This document shows positions 8,598 through 17,731 of a stretch of 64,000 nt of DNA, piece by piece. A program made the translations under genes and the position numbers. The notes under the pieces are model-generated. The model worked only from the letters and a program-made list of their open reading frames with translations, searched no databases and was not told where the DNA came from. The stretch is from Desulfomonilaceae bacterium (GTDB taxonomy: Bacteria; Desulfobacterota; Desulfomonilia; Desulfomonilales; Desulfomonilaceae): contig JBAZSD010000008.1 in assembly GCA_041662605.1 (NCBI GenBank), positions 101,608 to 165,607 of the forward strand. Reading direction: 5' to 3'. How positions within the stretch are numbered: the stretch's first letter is position 1; every line of letters starts with the position of its first letter.

Positions 8598-9842
8598 ATG
8601 CCAATGCCAGGGACAGAGACAACAAGGAAATTAGAGAGGCCTGAGCAGCTCGAAGAGGTCCTCAAGTTTGCTTCTGCGAGAAGCTGGCTGGCTCTTTCCG
8701 CGATGTGCATCGCTGTGGCGCTTGCTGTGCTATGGGGAATATTTGGTGAGGTGCAGTCAACCGTAAAGGGAGAGGCTATTTTTTTGACCGAAGGGGGACT
8801 GTTCCAGATCGTTGCAAAAGAGTCAGGGCACCTTCAAGAGGGCAAGGTACGTGCCGGTGACGCGATCAAGGCAGGACAAATCGTCGCAATCGTCTCCAAT
8901 CCCCAACTTGAGAAACAAATTAGTGTGAAACGGGCGGAAATTGCGGAAATGGACCAAAACCGCGTCCGACAGGTACAGTTGATTCTTGCCAAAGTAGAAA
9001 CTCAAAGGCGTGTGCTGGAAGCCCAGAGATTGGAATTCTTGCAAAAGAAGGTATTCATCGAAAGGCGTATTAGGGCTCTCGACGAGCGAGTCAGAGTGTA
9101 TGAAGAATTGCTGAAGGAGCAAGCGGTCACACGCCAGGCTTATCTCACAGCCAAACTGGATTTTGAAAAAGCATCGGAAGAAGGCGCTCTAGCCGAAACA
9201 AACTTGAGTGAAGTACTCTCCAAGAGAAGAGAACTCGACGCGAATACTCATGATCAAATTTTTCAACTAAAATTTAAAGTTGACGCATCTAATAGAGAGC
9301 TTGAATCCCTGCAAAGGAAACTCGATCTGACTACCGCTATCCGCAGCGATTTTCCGGGTCGAGTCATTGAGGTCCTGGCAAAGCAGGGACAGCTTGTTCG
9401 CGAAGGCCAAGCGGTCGTTACCTACGAGGCAGGTAGCGCCTTGTTAGAGGTAGAGATTTTTGTACCAGCGTATGAAGGGAAGAAAATTCATTCCGGCATG
9501 GCGATCCAGGTGACGCCTTCCATCGTTCAGCGCGAGGAATACGGGTTTATGACCGGAAGAGTCAAGAGCGTGGATCTATTTCCCATCTCAAGGGAAGCTC
9601 TGGTCTCCTGGCTCAAAAATGAAAAACTGGCTGATTCTATTATGTCCCAAGGCCCCGTCCTCTCGATTGTGGGGACGCTGGATAAGGACCCTTCAACCAA
9701 GAGCGGCTTTCATTGGTCGTCACAGAAGGGGGCGGACGTGATAGTCACTGTCGGGACTCTGGGTTCGGCCGGGGTAGTTGTTTTGAAACAGCCGCCTTTG
9801 GCGCTGGTTTTACCAATGATGAAAAAGTGGTTGGGCATCTGA
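8598..9842 (+). CDS. HlyD-family membrane-fusion protein of a peptide exporter (NHLM type)
   Basis: This periplasmic adaptor links the inner-membrane ABC exporter to the outer-membrane channel. With the start at 8598 it has 414 aa: a cytoplasmic N-tail, one membrane segment at about residues 30-50 (WLALSAMCIAVALAVLW), a lipoyl-like half (GKVRAGDAIKAGQIVAIV), a long coiled coil (about 95-240, rich in Glu/Arg/Lys/Leu), the second lipoyl half (GRVIEVLAKQGQLVREGQAV) and a beta-barrel end. The frame stays open back to 8481, but a GGAGGAG ribosome site at 8577-8583 and the promoter at 8529-8557 favour the ATG at 8598. The next gene starts 1 bp after its stop. The trio adaptor, C39-ABC, second ABC is the layout of the NHLM bacteriocin export systems (families I know as TIGR03794/03796/03797). 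Confidence 0.87.
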   Translation: MPMPGTETTRKLERPEQLEEVLKFASARSWLALSAMCIAVALAVLWGIFGEVQSTVKGEAIFLTEGGLFQIVAKESGHLQEGKVRAGDAIKAGQIVAIVSNPQLEKQISVKRAEIAEMDQNRVRQVQLILAKVETQRRVLEAQRLEFLQKKVFIERRIRALDERVRVYEELLKEQAVTRQAYLTAKLDFEKASEEGALAETNLSEVLSKRRELDANTHDQIFQLKFKVDASNRELESLQRKLDLTTAIRSDFPGRVIEVLAKQGQLVREGQAVVTYEAGSALLEVEIFVPAYEGKKIHSGMAIQVTPSIVQREEYGFMTGRVKSVDLFPISREALVSWLKNEKLADSIMSQGPVLSIVGTLDKDPSTKSGFHWSSQKGADVIVTVGTLGSAGVVVLKQPPLALVLPMMKKWLGI

Positions 9843-9843
9843 G

Positions 9844-12048
9844 ATGAATCCGCTTCGTTTCCTGAAGTCCAAGGGCGCACACTGGCCCCTTATCCGGCGA
9901 AGGACCCGGTCTCGCACCCCCACTTTCATACAGATGGAAGCCTTTGAATGCGGCGCTGCAGCTCTGTGCATGATCATGGCTTTCTACGGAAGATGGATAA
10001 CGCTGGAGCAGATGCGTGTCGAATGCGGCGTTTCCCGTGACGGCAGCAAGGCAAGCAACGTGCTCAAGGCCGCTCGAAGGTATGGTCTCATTGCCACTGG
10101 TCACCGTCCTGAACCCGAAGAACTAAAAAAACTCCCTTTTCCCCTGATCGCTTTTTGGAATTTTGAACATTTCGTGGTCGTGGAAGGTTACGGTCCCAGG
10201 AAATGGTACTTGAATGACCCTGCATCGGGGCCCCGAGAAGTCGGGGCAAAGGAATTTGATCGCAGCTTCAGTCGAGTGGCAATGACCTTTACGCCCGGCC
10301 CCCAGTTTGAGAGAGGAGGCCGCAAGCCCAGCACAATGAAGGCCCTGATCAGACGAGGAAAAGGGTTGGGGCCGGAGCTTCTTTTTGCTGTCATCGCTGG
10401 GTTGGGGCTTGCTGCAGTAGGACTTTCCATTCCAGCGTTCTCAAAAATCTTCGTGGATGAGTTCCTCTTGGGCGGTATGCCATATTTCGTGCGCCCGCTG
10501 CTCGTGGGCATGGGAGTCGCCATTTTTATCCAGGCCGGGCTTACCTGGCTTCAGCAAAGCATCTTACTCCGCCTGGAAACGAAATTGGCCTTGGTGAATT
10601 CCAGCAAGTTTTATGTTCATCTCTTACGGCTTCCAGTCTCGTTTTTCTTTCACCGTCACGCAGGTGAGGTAGGGTCACGAATCGCATTGAACGATGTCGT
10701 CGCTCTTCTCCTTTCGGGACAGCTTGCTACCAGCCTCATCTCGTGCTTTACAGCCGTATTTTTCTTCCTTGCCATGCTTCAGTACGACGTCGTTCTCAGC
10801 CTTTTTGGGGGAGCAATCGCTGTCATCAATCTTGTTGCCTTAAAATACGTGTCACGAAAACGGAAAGACCTGAACAAGCGAAACTTACAGGAGATTGGTA
10901 AGTCCTCGGGAATTTCCATGTCAGGGATGATGTCGATAGAAACCATCAAGGCCACGGCAGGCGAGACAGATTTTTTTGCGCGATGGGCTGGTTATCAAGC
11001 CCTGCGCGTCAATGCCCAGCAGGAATCCGGTTCCTTTTCTCAACTGTTTGGCATGATCCCGTCGGTTCTCGCGAGTTTAAGCTCAATGGTGATTCTTGGA
11101 CTGGGTGGTATCAGGATCATTGACGGCTTCATGAGCATTGGCGGCCTGGTGGCGTTTCAGATGCTCATGGGTAGTTTCAACAGCCCTTTTTCCACTGTAG
11201 TGTCTCTCGGGGCCCAAGTCCAGGAACTGGAGGGATCGGTCCAACGCCTCGATGATGTTCTGAATCACGAAGTAGATCCCCAGTTCGAAAAAAGTGAGAA
11301 CCTTCCCCTTTCACCCGATACGCCCCCAAAACTGACCGGTAATTTGATTATAAATGGGCTCACCTTCGGTTACAGCCGGTTCGACAAACCGCTCATCCAG
11401 GATTTCAGTCTGACATTAACCCCTGGAAGTCGAGTGGCCCTGGTTGGTGGGTCAGGCAGCGGCAAGTCGACCGTTGCGCAACTTGTCGCGGGGATATTGC
11501 AACCTTGGAGCGGCAGCATCTTATTTGACGGCAAGCCTCGATGGGAAATTCCCCGTAAGGTCATGGCCAATTCGCTCGGTATGGTGGACCAGGAAATCAT
11601 GCTGTTTGAAGGCGCCGTTCGAGAAAATATCGCCCTCTGGGACAGCGCCATGCCGGACGAGGTAGTGATCCGAGCTGCGCAGGATGCGTGTATCCATGAC
11701 GATGTGGCGGCTCTAAAGGGTGGGTATGACCACATTCTTGAAGAAGGTGGCCGCAACCTCAGTGGAGGGCAGGCGCAAAGAATCGAGATCGCCAGAGCCT
11801 TGGCAATTGAACCAACTATACTGATCATGGATGAGGCTACCAGCGCCCTTGACCCCCTCACGGAAAAAAAAGTCGACGACAATGTGAGAACTCGTGGGTG
11901 CACATGTCTCATTGTCGCCCATCGTCTTAGCACCATTAGAGACTGCGACGAAATACTGATTCTGGATAAGGGCAATGTGATTCAACGCGGGACACATGAA
12001 GAGATGGCTCGGGTGGACGGACCTTATGCCCAGTTGATCAAAGAATAG
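9844..12048 (+). CDS. C39-peptidase ABC exporter (peptidase/permease/ATPase), processes and exports Gly-Gly leader peptides
   Basis: A three-part exporter that should cut the leader after Gly-Gly and move the peptide through the inner membrane. The C39 peptidase domain (about residues 25-150) keeps all key residues: oxyanion Gln30, Cys36 in FECGAAAL, His109 in HFVVVEGY and Asp125 in LNDPASG, so it should be active. The membrane domain spans about 175-460. The ATPase has Walker A GGSGSGKST (about 536-544), signature LSGGQAQRIEIARAL (about 638) and Walker B ILIMDEATSAL. The length of 734 aa fits the NHLP-family peptidase exporter. It is almost certainly the protease for the GVSGG sites in the two small peptides at 20.1-20.7 kb, since no other leader peptidase gene is in the cluster. 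Confidence 0.92.
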   Translation: MNPLRFLKSKGAHWPLIRRRTRSRTPTFIQMEAFECGAAALCMIMAFYGRWITLEQMRVECGVSRDGSKASNVLKAARRYGLIATGHRPEPEELKKLPFPLIAFWNFEHFVVVEGYGPRKWYLNDPASGPREVGAKEFDRSFSRVAMTFTPGPQFERGGRKPSTMKALIRRGKGLGPELLFAVIAGLGLAAVGLSIPAFSKIFVDEFLLGGMPYFVRPLLVGMGVAIFIQAGLTWLQQSILLRLETKLALVNSSKFYVHLLRLPVSFFFHRHAGEVGSRIALNDVVALLLSGQLATSLISCFTAVFFFLAMLQYDVVLSLFGGAIAVINLVALKYVSRKRKDLNKRNLQEIGKSSGISMSGMMSIETIKATAGETDFFARWAGYQALRVNAQQESGSFSQLFGMIPSVLASLSSMVILGLGGIRIIDGFMSIGGLVAFQMLMGSFNSPFSTVVSLGAQVQELEGSVQRLDDVLNHEVDPQFEKSENLPLSPDTPPKLTGNLIINGLTFGYSRFDKPLIQDFSLTLTPGSRVALVGGSGSGKSTVAQLVAGILQPWSGSILFDGKPRWEIPRKVMANSLGMVDQEIMLFEGAVRENIALWDSAMPDEVVIRAAQDACIHDDVAALKGGYDHILEEGGRNLSGGQAQRIEIARALAIEPTILIMDEATSALDPLTEKKVDDNVRTRGCTCLIVAHRLSTIRDCDEILILDKGNVIQRGTHEEMARVDGPYAQLIKE

Positions 12049-12142
12049 TAAGCCCATGTGACCGTTTATCGAGGCGCGCCCGCGACCTTGCCGCTTTCCT
12101 GGTGAACGGTTACAAATCCGTGGTGGCGCTACCGGTTAACGG

Positions 12143-15085
12143 ATGCGCTGTTGGGATCGAGGAACCTTGTTGACCGACAAATCGATGGAATATCTGCGTA
12201 AACTCGGTGAACCCCTGCAAATAGGAGCGAACCAACCATTTCGGTTAGATCAAGCCGACTGGTTCTGGATAGTAGGACGAGGGAACATCGACATATTCTC
12301 AGTGAACGCCGAGAATGGACGATGGACAGGACGGCGCAGCCGATTGTGCCGCGTTTACTCCGGCGAGGTCATTTTCCCCTTGGCGCCCGAGGACGTGGCT
12401 AGCTCTTTGCGGTTTCTTGCGGTGCCAGGCCCTGATACCCTTGTTGTGAGGATCAGCCTCGCAGAGTTGGCAGAGGCGCAGAAAGATAGCGATCTCTACG
12501 ATGCTTTGGCGGAGGCGACGGAAATCTGGGTTTCGCTCATTTCGGCGGCTCTGACTGTTGGGCTACAAATCCCTAATCTCGCCCTGGAAGTCAAAAAAGA
12601 CGAAACGCTGTATCTGGAGCCAGGTCAGACAGTTCGCTGCGGCAATAGCCCCGTCTGGATACTGCAGACCGTTGGGACAACGCGGATCATGGGTCGCAGC
12701 GATCTCTCCGCACTCCGGGAAGGTCATTACCTGCCTCTCACTTCAAATTTCTGGCTTGAGGCCGGCGAGGCTGCCGAATTGCATGCGTACAGCCTGACAG
12801 ATCTACTCTCTCGGGGGTTGGACCTGCGGTGGCTCCTCGTGAATTTTCACCAGGTAGTTTGCGAGTCTGTGCGCATCGAGCGAACACATGCGGAAAGCCG
12901 GGACAAAGTTCGACTCCAGTCCTCAATTGAACAAGATCACCTTCTTGCGCAGAGCGCTTTTGGCCACCTTTCAGGGGTCCTGGCCCAGGCCGACATTGGG
13001 CCTGAAGTGGCGACTCAGGATTCCCTGTTCAACGCGTGTCAAGTAATCGGACATGCTCTGGGAATCAAGATCCTTCGACCCCCATCATCATCCCGAGAAC
13101 TGGACATTGACGCAGCCCTCCTCCGCATAGCGGGCGCGTCAGGTTTAAGAACCAGACAGGTAAGACTCAGGGGCAGTTGGTGGAAAGAAGACAACGGCCC
13201 CCTCCTCGGCATACTGGCTGAATCGGGCCTTCCTGTCGCTCTCTTACCCGATAGGGCAGGACGCTATGAATTGCTTGAGCCTTCCACCAACACCCGTACA
13301 CCTTTGGACGCTGCGATTCTTGGGAAGTTGGATTCCAAGGCCTACGTATTCTACAGACCATTTCCCGAACAGCAACTTACGCCGTGGTCACTGCTGCTGT
13401 TTGGTTTGGCCGGATGCCGGAGGGACTTACGGCTGATCTTTTGGCTGGCGATTGGTTCCGGGCTCCTGGCGACATTTGTTCCTGTGGCCACGGGTGTGCT
13501 GTATGATTCGGTCATTCCCAGCGCTGACAGAACTCTATTACTTCAAATGGTGGCGGGCTTGGCCGTGGGCTCTTTTGTCGGGGGCATATTTCAGCTCGTG
13601 CAAGGGCTTGCTCAGCTCAGATTTCTCGGCCGTATGGGAGCAAGTCTTGAAGCGGCAGTGTGGGATCGGCTTTTGAGTTTGCCGGTGGTTTTCTTCAGAC
13701 GCTTTTCTTCCGGCGATCTGGCCAATCGCGCCGGATCCATTTACAGGATTCAGCAAGCCATTTCCGGCGCGGTTTTGTCCTCACTTCTCACAGGAATATT
13801 CTGCATGTTTAATATTTCCCTGCTGTTCTATTACGGACCGATCCTCGGCATTGTAGCGCTGGGGATTCTGGCCGTCGCCGTAGCAACCATGCTGGGATTG
13901 TTTGCCATGCAGCTTCGCTATCAGAGGCCTCAACTGGATTTGGAAGGGAAGATCAACGGGTTCAATATTCAGATTTTGACAAGTATGGCGAAGATCAGGG
14001 CAAATGCCGCAGAAACGCGCGCATTTGAGAAATGGTCCCTCATCTATTCCCAGCTAAAGGCGCTCCGCGTGAAATTTCGAAAGGTGGGTATGGTCACAGC
14101 CATTTTTCAGGCATCACTTCCCCTGATCGCAACCCTAGCCATTTTTGCGGTGCTGGCTCACACGTGGAAACCAGAAGATCCGACCATTCCTACGGGGCAA
14201 TTCCTTGCGTTCACTGCGGCCTTGACTGCGGTTATCTCCGGCGTGATGTCCGCTGTAGGTAATTTGACGGAGGTGCTCTCGGTTAAACCGATGTATGAAC
14301 GCATGCAGCCCATAATACAGGCGACGCCTGAAACACAGACCGCGAAGAAGGACCCCGGTGAACTGAGCGGAGCGATTGAAATGGCGCATGTCAATTTCCG
14401 ATACAAATCCGACGGTCCGTTAATCCTGAAAGACGTGAGCCTGAAGGCCGATCCTGGAGAGTTCATTGCCCTTGTTGGTCCCTCCGGATCGGGAAAATCC
14501 ACTATCCTGAGACTCCTTGTCAGATTTGAAACTCCTGAGTCTGGATCGATATTCTACGATGGGCAAAGGCTTGCGGAATTGGACATTCAAGCGATAAGGC
14601 GTCAACTCGGTGTCGTTCTCCAGGGAGGTAAGTTGCTTTCAGGGAACATATACGAATCTATTACAGGAGGATATCGCCTGACCCTCGAAGACGCATGGGA
14701 TGCCGCTCGCATGGCTGCCCTGGACAAGGAAATTGAGGCTATGCCTATGGGAATGCATACCGTAATCGGTGAAGGGGGATCAGGTCTTTCCGGGGGGCAA
14801 CGCCAGAGGCTTCTCATCGCTCGAGCCATCGTGAGGAGGCCGCGCGTCGTGTTGTTCGACGAGGCGACCAGCGCCCTGGACAATCCGAGCCAGTTTTCGG
14901 TCAGCAAAAGCCTTGAGGGTCTCCAGGCCACGAGAATCGTCATCGCTCATCGGTTGAGCACCATTCGAAATGCGGATCGTATCTACGTGCTAGCGCGCGG
15001 CGAAGTTGTAGAATCTGGCTCCTATGACCAACTCATGGCCAAGGGAGGGATTTTCTCTGATTTAGCGAAGCGGCAAATAGCCTGA
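12143..15085 (+). CDS. Large ABC exporter with cyclic-nucleotide-domain-like N-terminus (NHLM second ABC protein)
   Basis: A 980-aa ABC exporter without an active peptidase. The first 110 or so residues look like a cyclic-nucleotide-binding-type beta-roll (WFWIVGRGNIDIFSV, RLCRVYSGEVIFPL). Residues about 285-410 resemble a worn C39-like domain: they have the PVALL...GRYELLEP pattern but no catalytic Cys. The membrane part covers about 415-700. The ATPase has Walker A GPSGSGKST (about 780), signature LSGGQRQRLLIARAI (about 881) and VVLFDEATSAL. It is the usual partner of the C39 ABC protein in NHLM systems, perhaps forming a heterodimer. The ATG at 12143 has no good ribosome site; TTG at 12170, 6 bp after a GAGGA, or ATG at 12185 are alternatives. 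Confidence 0.88.
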   Translation: MRCWDRGTLLTDKSMEYLRKLGEPLQIGANQPFRLDQADWFWIVGRGNIDIFSVNAENGRWTGRRSRLCRVYSGEVIFPLAPEDVASSLRFLAVPGPDTLVVRISLAELAEAQKDSDLYDALAEATEIWVSLISAALTVGLQIPNLALEVKKDETLYLEPGQTVRCGNSPVWILQTVGTTRIMGRSDLSALREGHYLPLTSNFWLEAGEAAELHAYSLTDLLSRGLDLRWLLVNFHQVVCESVRIERTHAESRDKVRLQSSIEQDHLLAQSAFGHLSGVLAQADIGPEVATQDSLFNACQVIGHALGIKILRPPSSSRELDIDAALLRIAGASGLRTRQVRLRGSWWKEDNGPLLGILAESGLPVALLPDRAGRYELLEPSTNTRTPLDAAILGKLDSKAYVFYRPFPEQQLTPWSLLLFGLAGCRRDLRLIFWLAIGSGLLATFVPVATGVLYDSVIPSADRTLLLQMVAGLAVGSFVGGIFQLVQGLAQLRFLGRMGASLEAAVWDRLLSLPVVFFRRFSSGDLANRAGSIYRIQQAISGAVLSSLLTGIFCMFNISLLFYYGPILGIVALGILAVAVATMLGLFAMQLRYQRPQLDLEGKINGFNIQILTSMAKIRANAAETRAFEKWSLIYSQLKALRVKFRKVGMVTAIFQASLPLIATLAIFAVLAHTWKPEDPTIPTGQFLAFTAALTAVISGVMSAVGNLTEVLSVKPMYERMQPIIQATPETQTAKKDPGELSGAIEMAHVNFRYKSDGPLILKDVSLKADPGEFIALVGPSGSGKSTILRLLVRFETPESGSIFYDGQRLAELDIQAIRRQLGVVLQGGKLLSGNIYESITGGYRLTLEDAWDAARMAALDKEIEAMPMGMHTVIGEGGSGLSGGQRQRLLIARAIVRRPRVVLFDEATSALDNPSQFSVSKSLEGLQATRIVIAHRLSTIRNADRIYVLARGEVVESGSYDQLMAKGGIFSDLAKRQIA

Positions 15086-15146
15086 TACGATTATCAGCGG
15101 CCAACACATATATCCCGCCTGATTTCACTCTTTCCCACAATTCAAT

Positions 15147-15176
15147 TTGACATATTCCATAATAATTAGTTATAAT
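15147..15176 (+). promoter_or_regulatory. Strong sigma-70 promoter upstream of the TolC gene
   Basis: Both hexamers match the consensus exactly: TTGACA at 15147-15152 and TATAAT at 15171-15176, with an 18-bp spacer. Transcription would start near 15183, leaving an untranslated leader of about 120 nt before the ATG at 15303. The TolC gene, and perhaps the maturation genes after it, can thus be expressed apart from the exporter genes. Confidence 0.8.
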
Positions 15177-15302
15177 ACCAACTTAGTAGATATTCTTCAT
15201 GTTACTTCGCAGCTAAGGACAATTAGAGCGCGGAGCCAAAAGAGCACGCGTCCTCAACTAGCGAACGATCCTCGCCGTTCACCTCTTTGAAAGGCCTAGC
15301 GG

Positions 15303-16763
15303 ATGGGTTTGTTGCCTCGATTTGTGATAGCCGTGTCATGTTGCCTCATACTATTGGCGACGAATTCCGTCATGGCAGGCGAGGATAGAAAACCCAAAGG
15401 CTCTCCGATAATTATAGAACGCTTCGCAAAACCCAAACCAGATCAACTCCGTTTAAACCTCCAACAGGCGGTCCAGACTACTTTGAGCCGCAATCCCCGG
15501 GTTGGGCAAGCGCTCTCACGGATCAGACAAAGGGTGTGGCAAGAGCAGGAAGCGTATTCAGATTTTTTCCCGTCCGCTGCGATTGGCTACCAGGGGACAT
15601 GGCACAGATACAAAGTTGGAGCCGGCGCCTTTGGGCCGCCTGACCACATGTCCCGCTACAGTGCAGCCGTAGCTCAAGTAAGAATCAACGGGGAAAGGAT
15701 ACGGCGCTCAAAACCTGACATTGATTACCCTTACAGGATCGACCCATGGAAGCGCTTTTCAGGAACTTTAGCCGTAACTCAGCCTATCTACCAGGGCGGG
15801 CTGACGGTCAGCAACTTTAATACCGCCAAGCTTCAGGTAACCAATTCAGAGTTGCAGTTACAGGTTGATCGGCAAGACCTCATTCTCGAGGTATACCAGG
15901 CGTATTACCAAATGATGCTTGCAAAACTGTTACTCGAGGTGAACGCTGAGTCCATATCCACACTCGAAAAACTGAAGAGTCTCAATGAAAAGTTCCTTCG
16001 GGCCGGGACGGTTACCAAGACGGACGTGTTATCAACCGAAGGTCAACTCTATTCAGCCTACGTCGAGCGAAGGGGCTTCATGAGAGACATGGCGGCCGCC
16101 AGGGCGAAGCTGAACAACCTACTATCCAACCCTCCTGAAACACCTGTCGAGATAGAGCGGGATTACAAACAAAGATCGAACCCGTACAGGATACCTCAGA
16201 TTTATAATACCGCCATGACCAACCGTGATGAGATTGTCCAGGCTAATGTTCTAATCCGGGAGGAGATCGAGGCGACCAAGGCGGCCAATGCGGCTTTATT
16301 GCCAAAAGTTTCACTGGTCGGCCAGGGGACAAGAACGAACGATGACTGGAACGTTCTCGATCCGGAGGGCAACAACGATTGGACCCTTACAGGATTACTC
16401 ACATGGACTTTCAATATATTCAGGAACAATTCAACTGTTAAGGAAAAAAGAGATGCGGTAAATGAACTGGTCCTCGCGAGACAGAGACTGGTTCAGGATA
16501 TTTCCCAGAATGTCAAAATCGCCTATCTGGACATGAAAACCTCCGAAGGCAATATCGATGATTACCGAAGAGCCGTCGCCACTCGAACCGAAAACTTCAG
16601 GCTCTTTCAAATGCGATACCGACAGGGAGATGTAAGTTTTACCGACGTCCTGATAGCTGAAAGGGAACTAGTCTCCGGCAAGGCGAATTACTACATCTCT
16701 TCGATCAACTACAGAATCAATCAGGCCATATTGGAGAGAGCGATGGGAATACTCAGGCGCTAG
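15303..16763 (+). CDS. TolC-family outer-membrane efflux channel
   Basis: The outer-membrane and periplasmic tunnel for type-I export. A signal peptide is visible (residues 1-26, ending SVMAG). The two-fold repeat of the OEP fold is present: LRLNLQQAVQTTLSRNPRVGQALSRI at the start, and the second half beginning near residue 300 with NRDEIVQANVLIREEIEATKAANAALLPKVSLVG. The C-terminal helix motif DVLIAERELVSGKANYYIS is usual for TolC proteins in peptide and protein secretion loci. The length of 486 aa fits. It follows the two ABC genes, so the cluster encodes a full inner-to-outer membrane conduit. It has its own strong promoter 130 bp upstream. Confidence 0.9.
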   Translation: MGLLPRFVIAVSCCLILLATNSVMAGEDRKPKGSPIIIERFAKPKPDQLRLNLQQAVQTTLSRNPRVGQALSRIRQRVWQEQEAYSDFFPSAAIGYQGTWHRYKVGAGAFGPPDHMSRYSAAVAQVRINGERIRRSKPDIDYPYRIDPWKRFSGTLAVTQPIYQGGLTVSNFNTAKLQVTNSELQLQVDRQDLILEVYQAYYQMMLAKLLLEVNAESISTLEKLKSLNEKFLRAGTVTKTDVLSTEGQLYSAYVERRGFMRDMAAARAKLNNLLSNPPETPVEIERDYKQRSNPYRIPQIYNTAMTNRDEIVQANVLIREEIEATKAANAALLPKVSLVGQGTRTNDDWNVLDPEGNNDWTLTGLLTWTFNIFRNNSTVKEKRDAVNELVLARQRLVQDISQNVKIAYLDMKTSEGNIDDYRRAVATRTENFRLFQMRYRQGDVSFTDVLIAERELVSGKANYYISSINYRINQAILERAMGILRR

Positions 16764-16874
16764 CGCGTAGCAAAGAGCGACGTTTCGATTTTTTCTTAAT
16801 TGAGATCTTTGGCCGGCCTACTAATCCTTAGCCGACTCAAAACCATCCTACACTGGGCATAACCCGTGACTACT

Positions 16875-16886
16875 TGTATAGATACA
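16875..16886. promoter_or_regulatory. Small palindrome, possible operator
   Basis: TGTAT-AG-ATACA is a perfect inverted repeat with a 2-bp centre, about 550 bp before the PqqD gene. It looks like a repressor half-site pair, but no regulator gene is in the cluster and it may be chance. Confidence 0.25.
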
Positions 16887-16903
16887 TGACGTGTTTTGAG
16901 TTT

Positions 16904-16922
16904 GTGTGCGAAAATAGCACAC
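16904..16922. promoter_or_regulatory. Small inverted repeat, possible operator or hairpin
   Basis: GTGTGC and GCACAC are perfect 6-bp arms around a 7-bp AT-rich centre, 18 bp downstream of the previous palindrome. It may be an operator or a short RNA hairpin; there is no T-run to make it a terminator. Confidence 0.25.
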
Positions 16923-17434
16923 GGACCAATACGATTGACCGACGTTAAGACATTGAATTAACTTCTAACCCATTCATAATACAGAGAGCGGGAATTATGT
17001 AGTCCGTTATTAGGACACTCACCCCTTTCTTGCCGACCTCTTGTATCTCACCCACCACATTCCATGGCTGTGGCTAACTAACTAACATCACAGCTTTTAT
17101 AACAAACTTCATACATTAGCCATGGGTTGGCACACAAAATGCTCGGTAGTTACAAGGGTTAAAATCATCACCCCGCGCGATAGACTGAACCGCTTTTTGG
17201 ATCTGCGGAACAGGGGAAGCGACTGCAGTCCTCTCCGATGGCTTTAACGGGCTGTTCGGCGTGGGAATAATTCGTGTCCATGACAAATATAAGATAAATC
17301 CTGTAGGATCGTCCGTGCCGATTGATATGAACGACAAGAACCTAGCGTGAAGCCAAAGGCTATGCTGAAAATTGCCGAGAATTTGGTCGTTATCCGGCCT
17401 TGTGAGGACAACATGTCGCAGAAAGGGAGGTCAC

Positions 17435-17731
17435 ATGTCAGTAGCGAATAAACCGGTTGCAAAGCCCCAAATAAGATTCCGTGAGGAATCTGACAACTGG
17501 GTGATTCTTTTTGATCCGGATACAGGTAATTCAAGAGTCCTGAACCCTATCAGCGCGTTCATATGGAAGCTCCTGGACGGAACGCATAACGTGAGCGACA
17601 TCGTTGAGCAGGTAAGAGACTTTTACACTAACGTGCCTCAAGAGGTTGACCAGCAGATAACTGAGTTTATCGAAGTTCTGGCGACAAAAGGGTTTGTTGA
17701 GACAACCTCTGAAGGGACGGCAGCGTCATGA
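17435..17731 (+). CDS. scmD: PqqD-like leader-peptide binding protein (ScmD-like)
   Basis: A 98-aa RiPP recognition element: PqqD-fold proteins bind the precursor leader and hand it to the radical SAM enzyme. The pattern FREESDNWVILFDPDTGNSRVLNPISAFIWKLLDG, then DIVEQVRDFY and FIEVLATKGFVE is the normal beta-sheet plus helix layout of PqqD. The frame is open back to 17372, but the ATG at 17435 has a GGGAGG site at 17425-17430, so that start is chosen. The stop overlaps the next ATG by 4 bp (ATGA), so it is coupled to the first maturase. The set PqqD plus two SPASM proteins matches the SynChlorMet cassette as I remember it; the symbol rests on that memory. Confidence 0.82.
   Translation: MSVANKPVAKPQIRFREESDNWVILFDPDTGNSRVLNPISAFIWKLLDGTHNVSDIVEQVRDFYTNVPQEVDQQITEFIEVLATKGFVETTSEGTAAS

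Larger units (their letters stand above)
16764..17434. other. 671-bp non-coding stretch before the maturation genes, with several inverted repeats
   Basis: No credible gene is seen on either strand. The stretch holds two small palindromes (listed separately) and a longer inverted repeat: CCATGGCT at 17062-17069 pairs with AGCCATGG at 17118-17125, and the overlapping TGGCTAA (17071-17077) pairs alternatively with TTAGCCA (17116-17122). A TTGACC box at 16935-16940 has no good -10 partner, so I cannot assign a promoter for the PqqD gene. The two exclusive pairings would suit a switching leader RNA, but this is speculation. Confidence 0.4.

Noticed and set aside
11370..11975. 201-aa open frame on the minus strand inside the C39-ABC exporter gene
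   Set aside because: It lies opposite the ATPase domain with all motifs intact on the other strand; Ser/Arg-rich shadow.
16860..16980. Possible tiny peptide gene with two Cys in the gap after TolC (ATG near 16885)
   Set aside because: No ribosome site, no Gly-Gly motif and no likeness to the two precursors.
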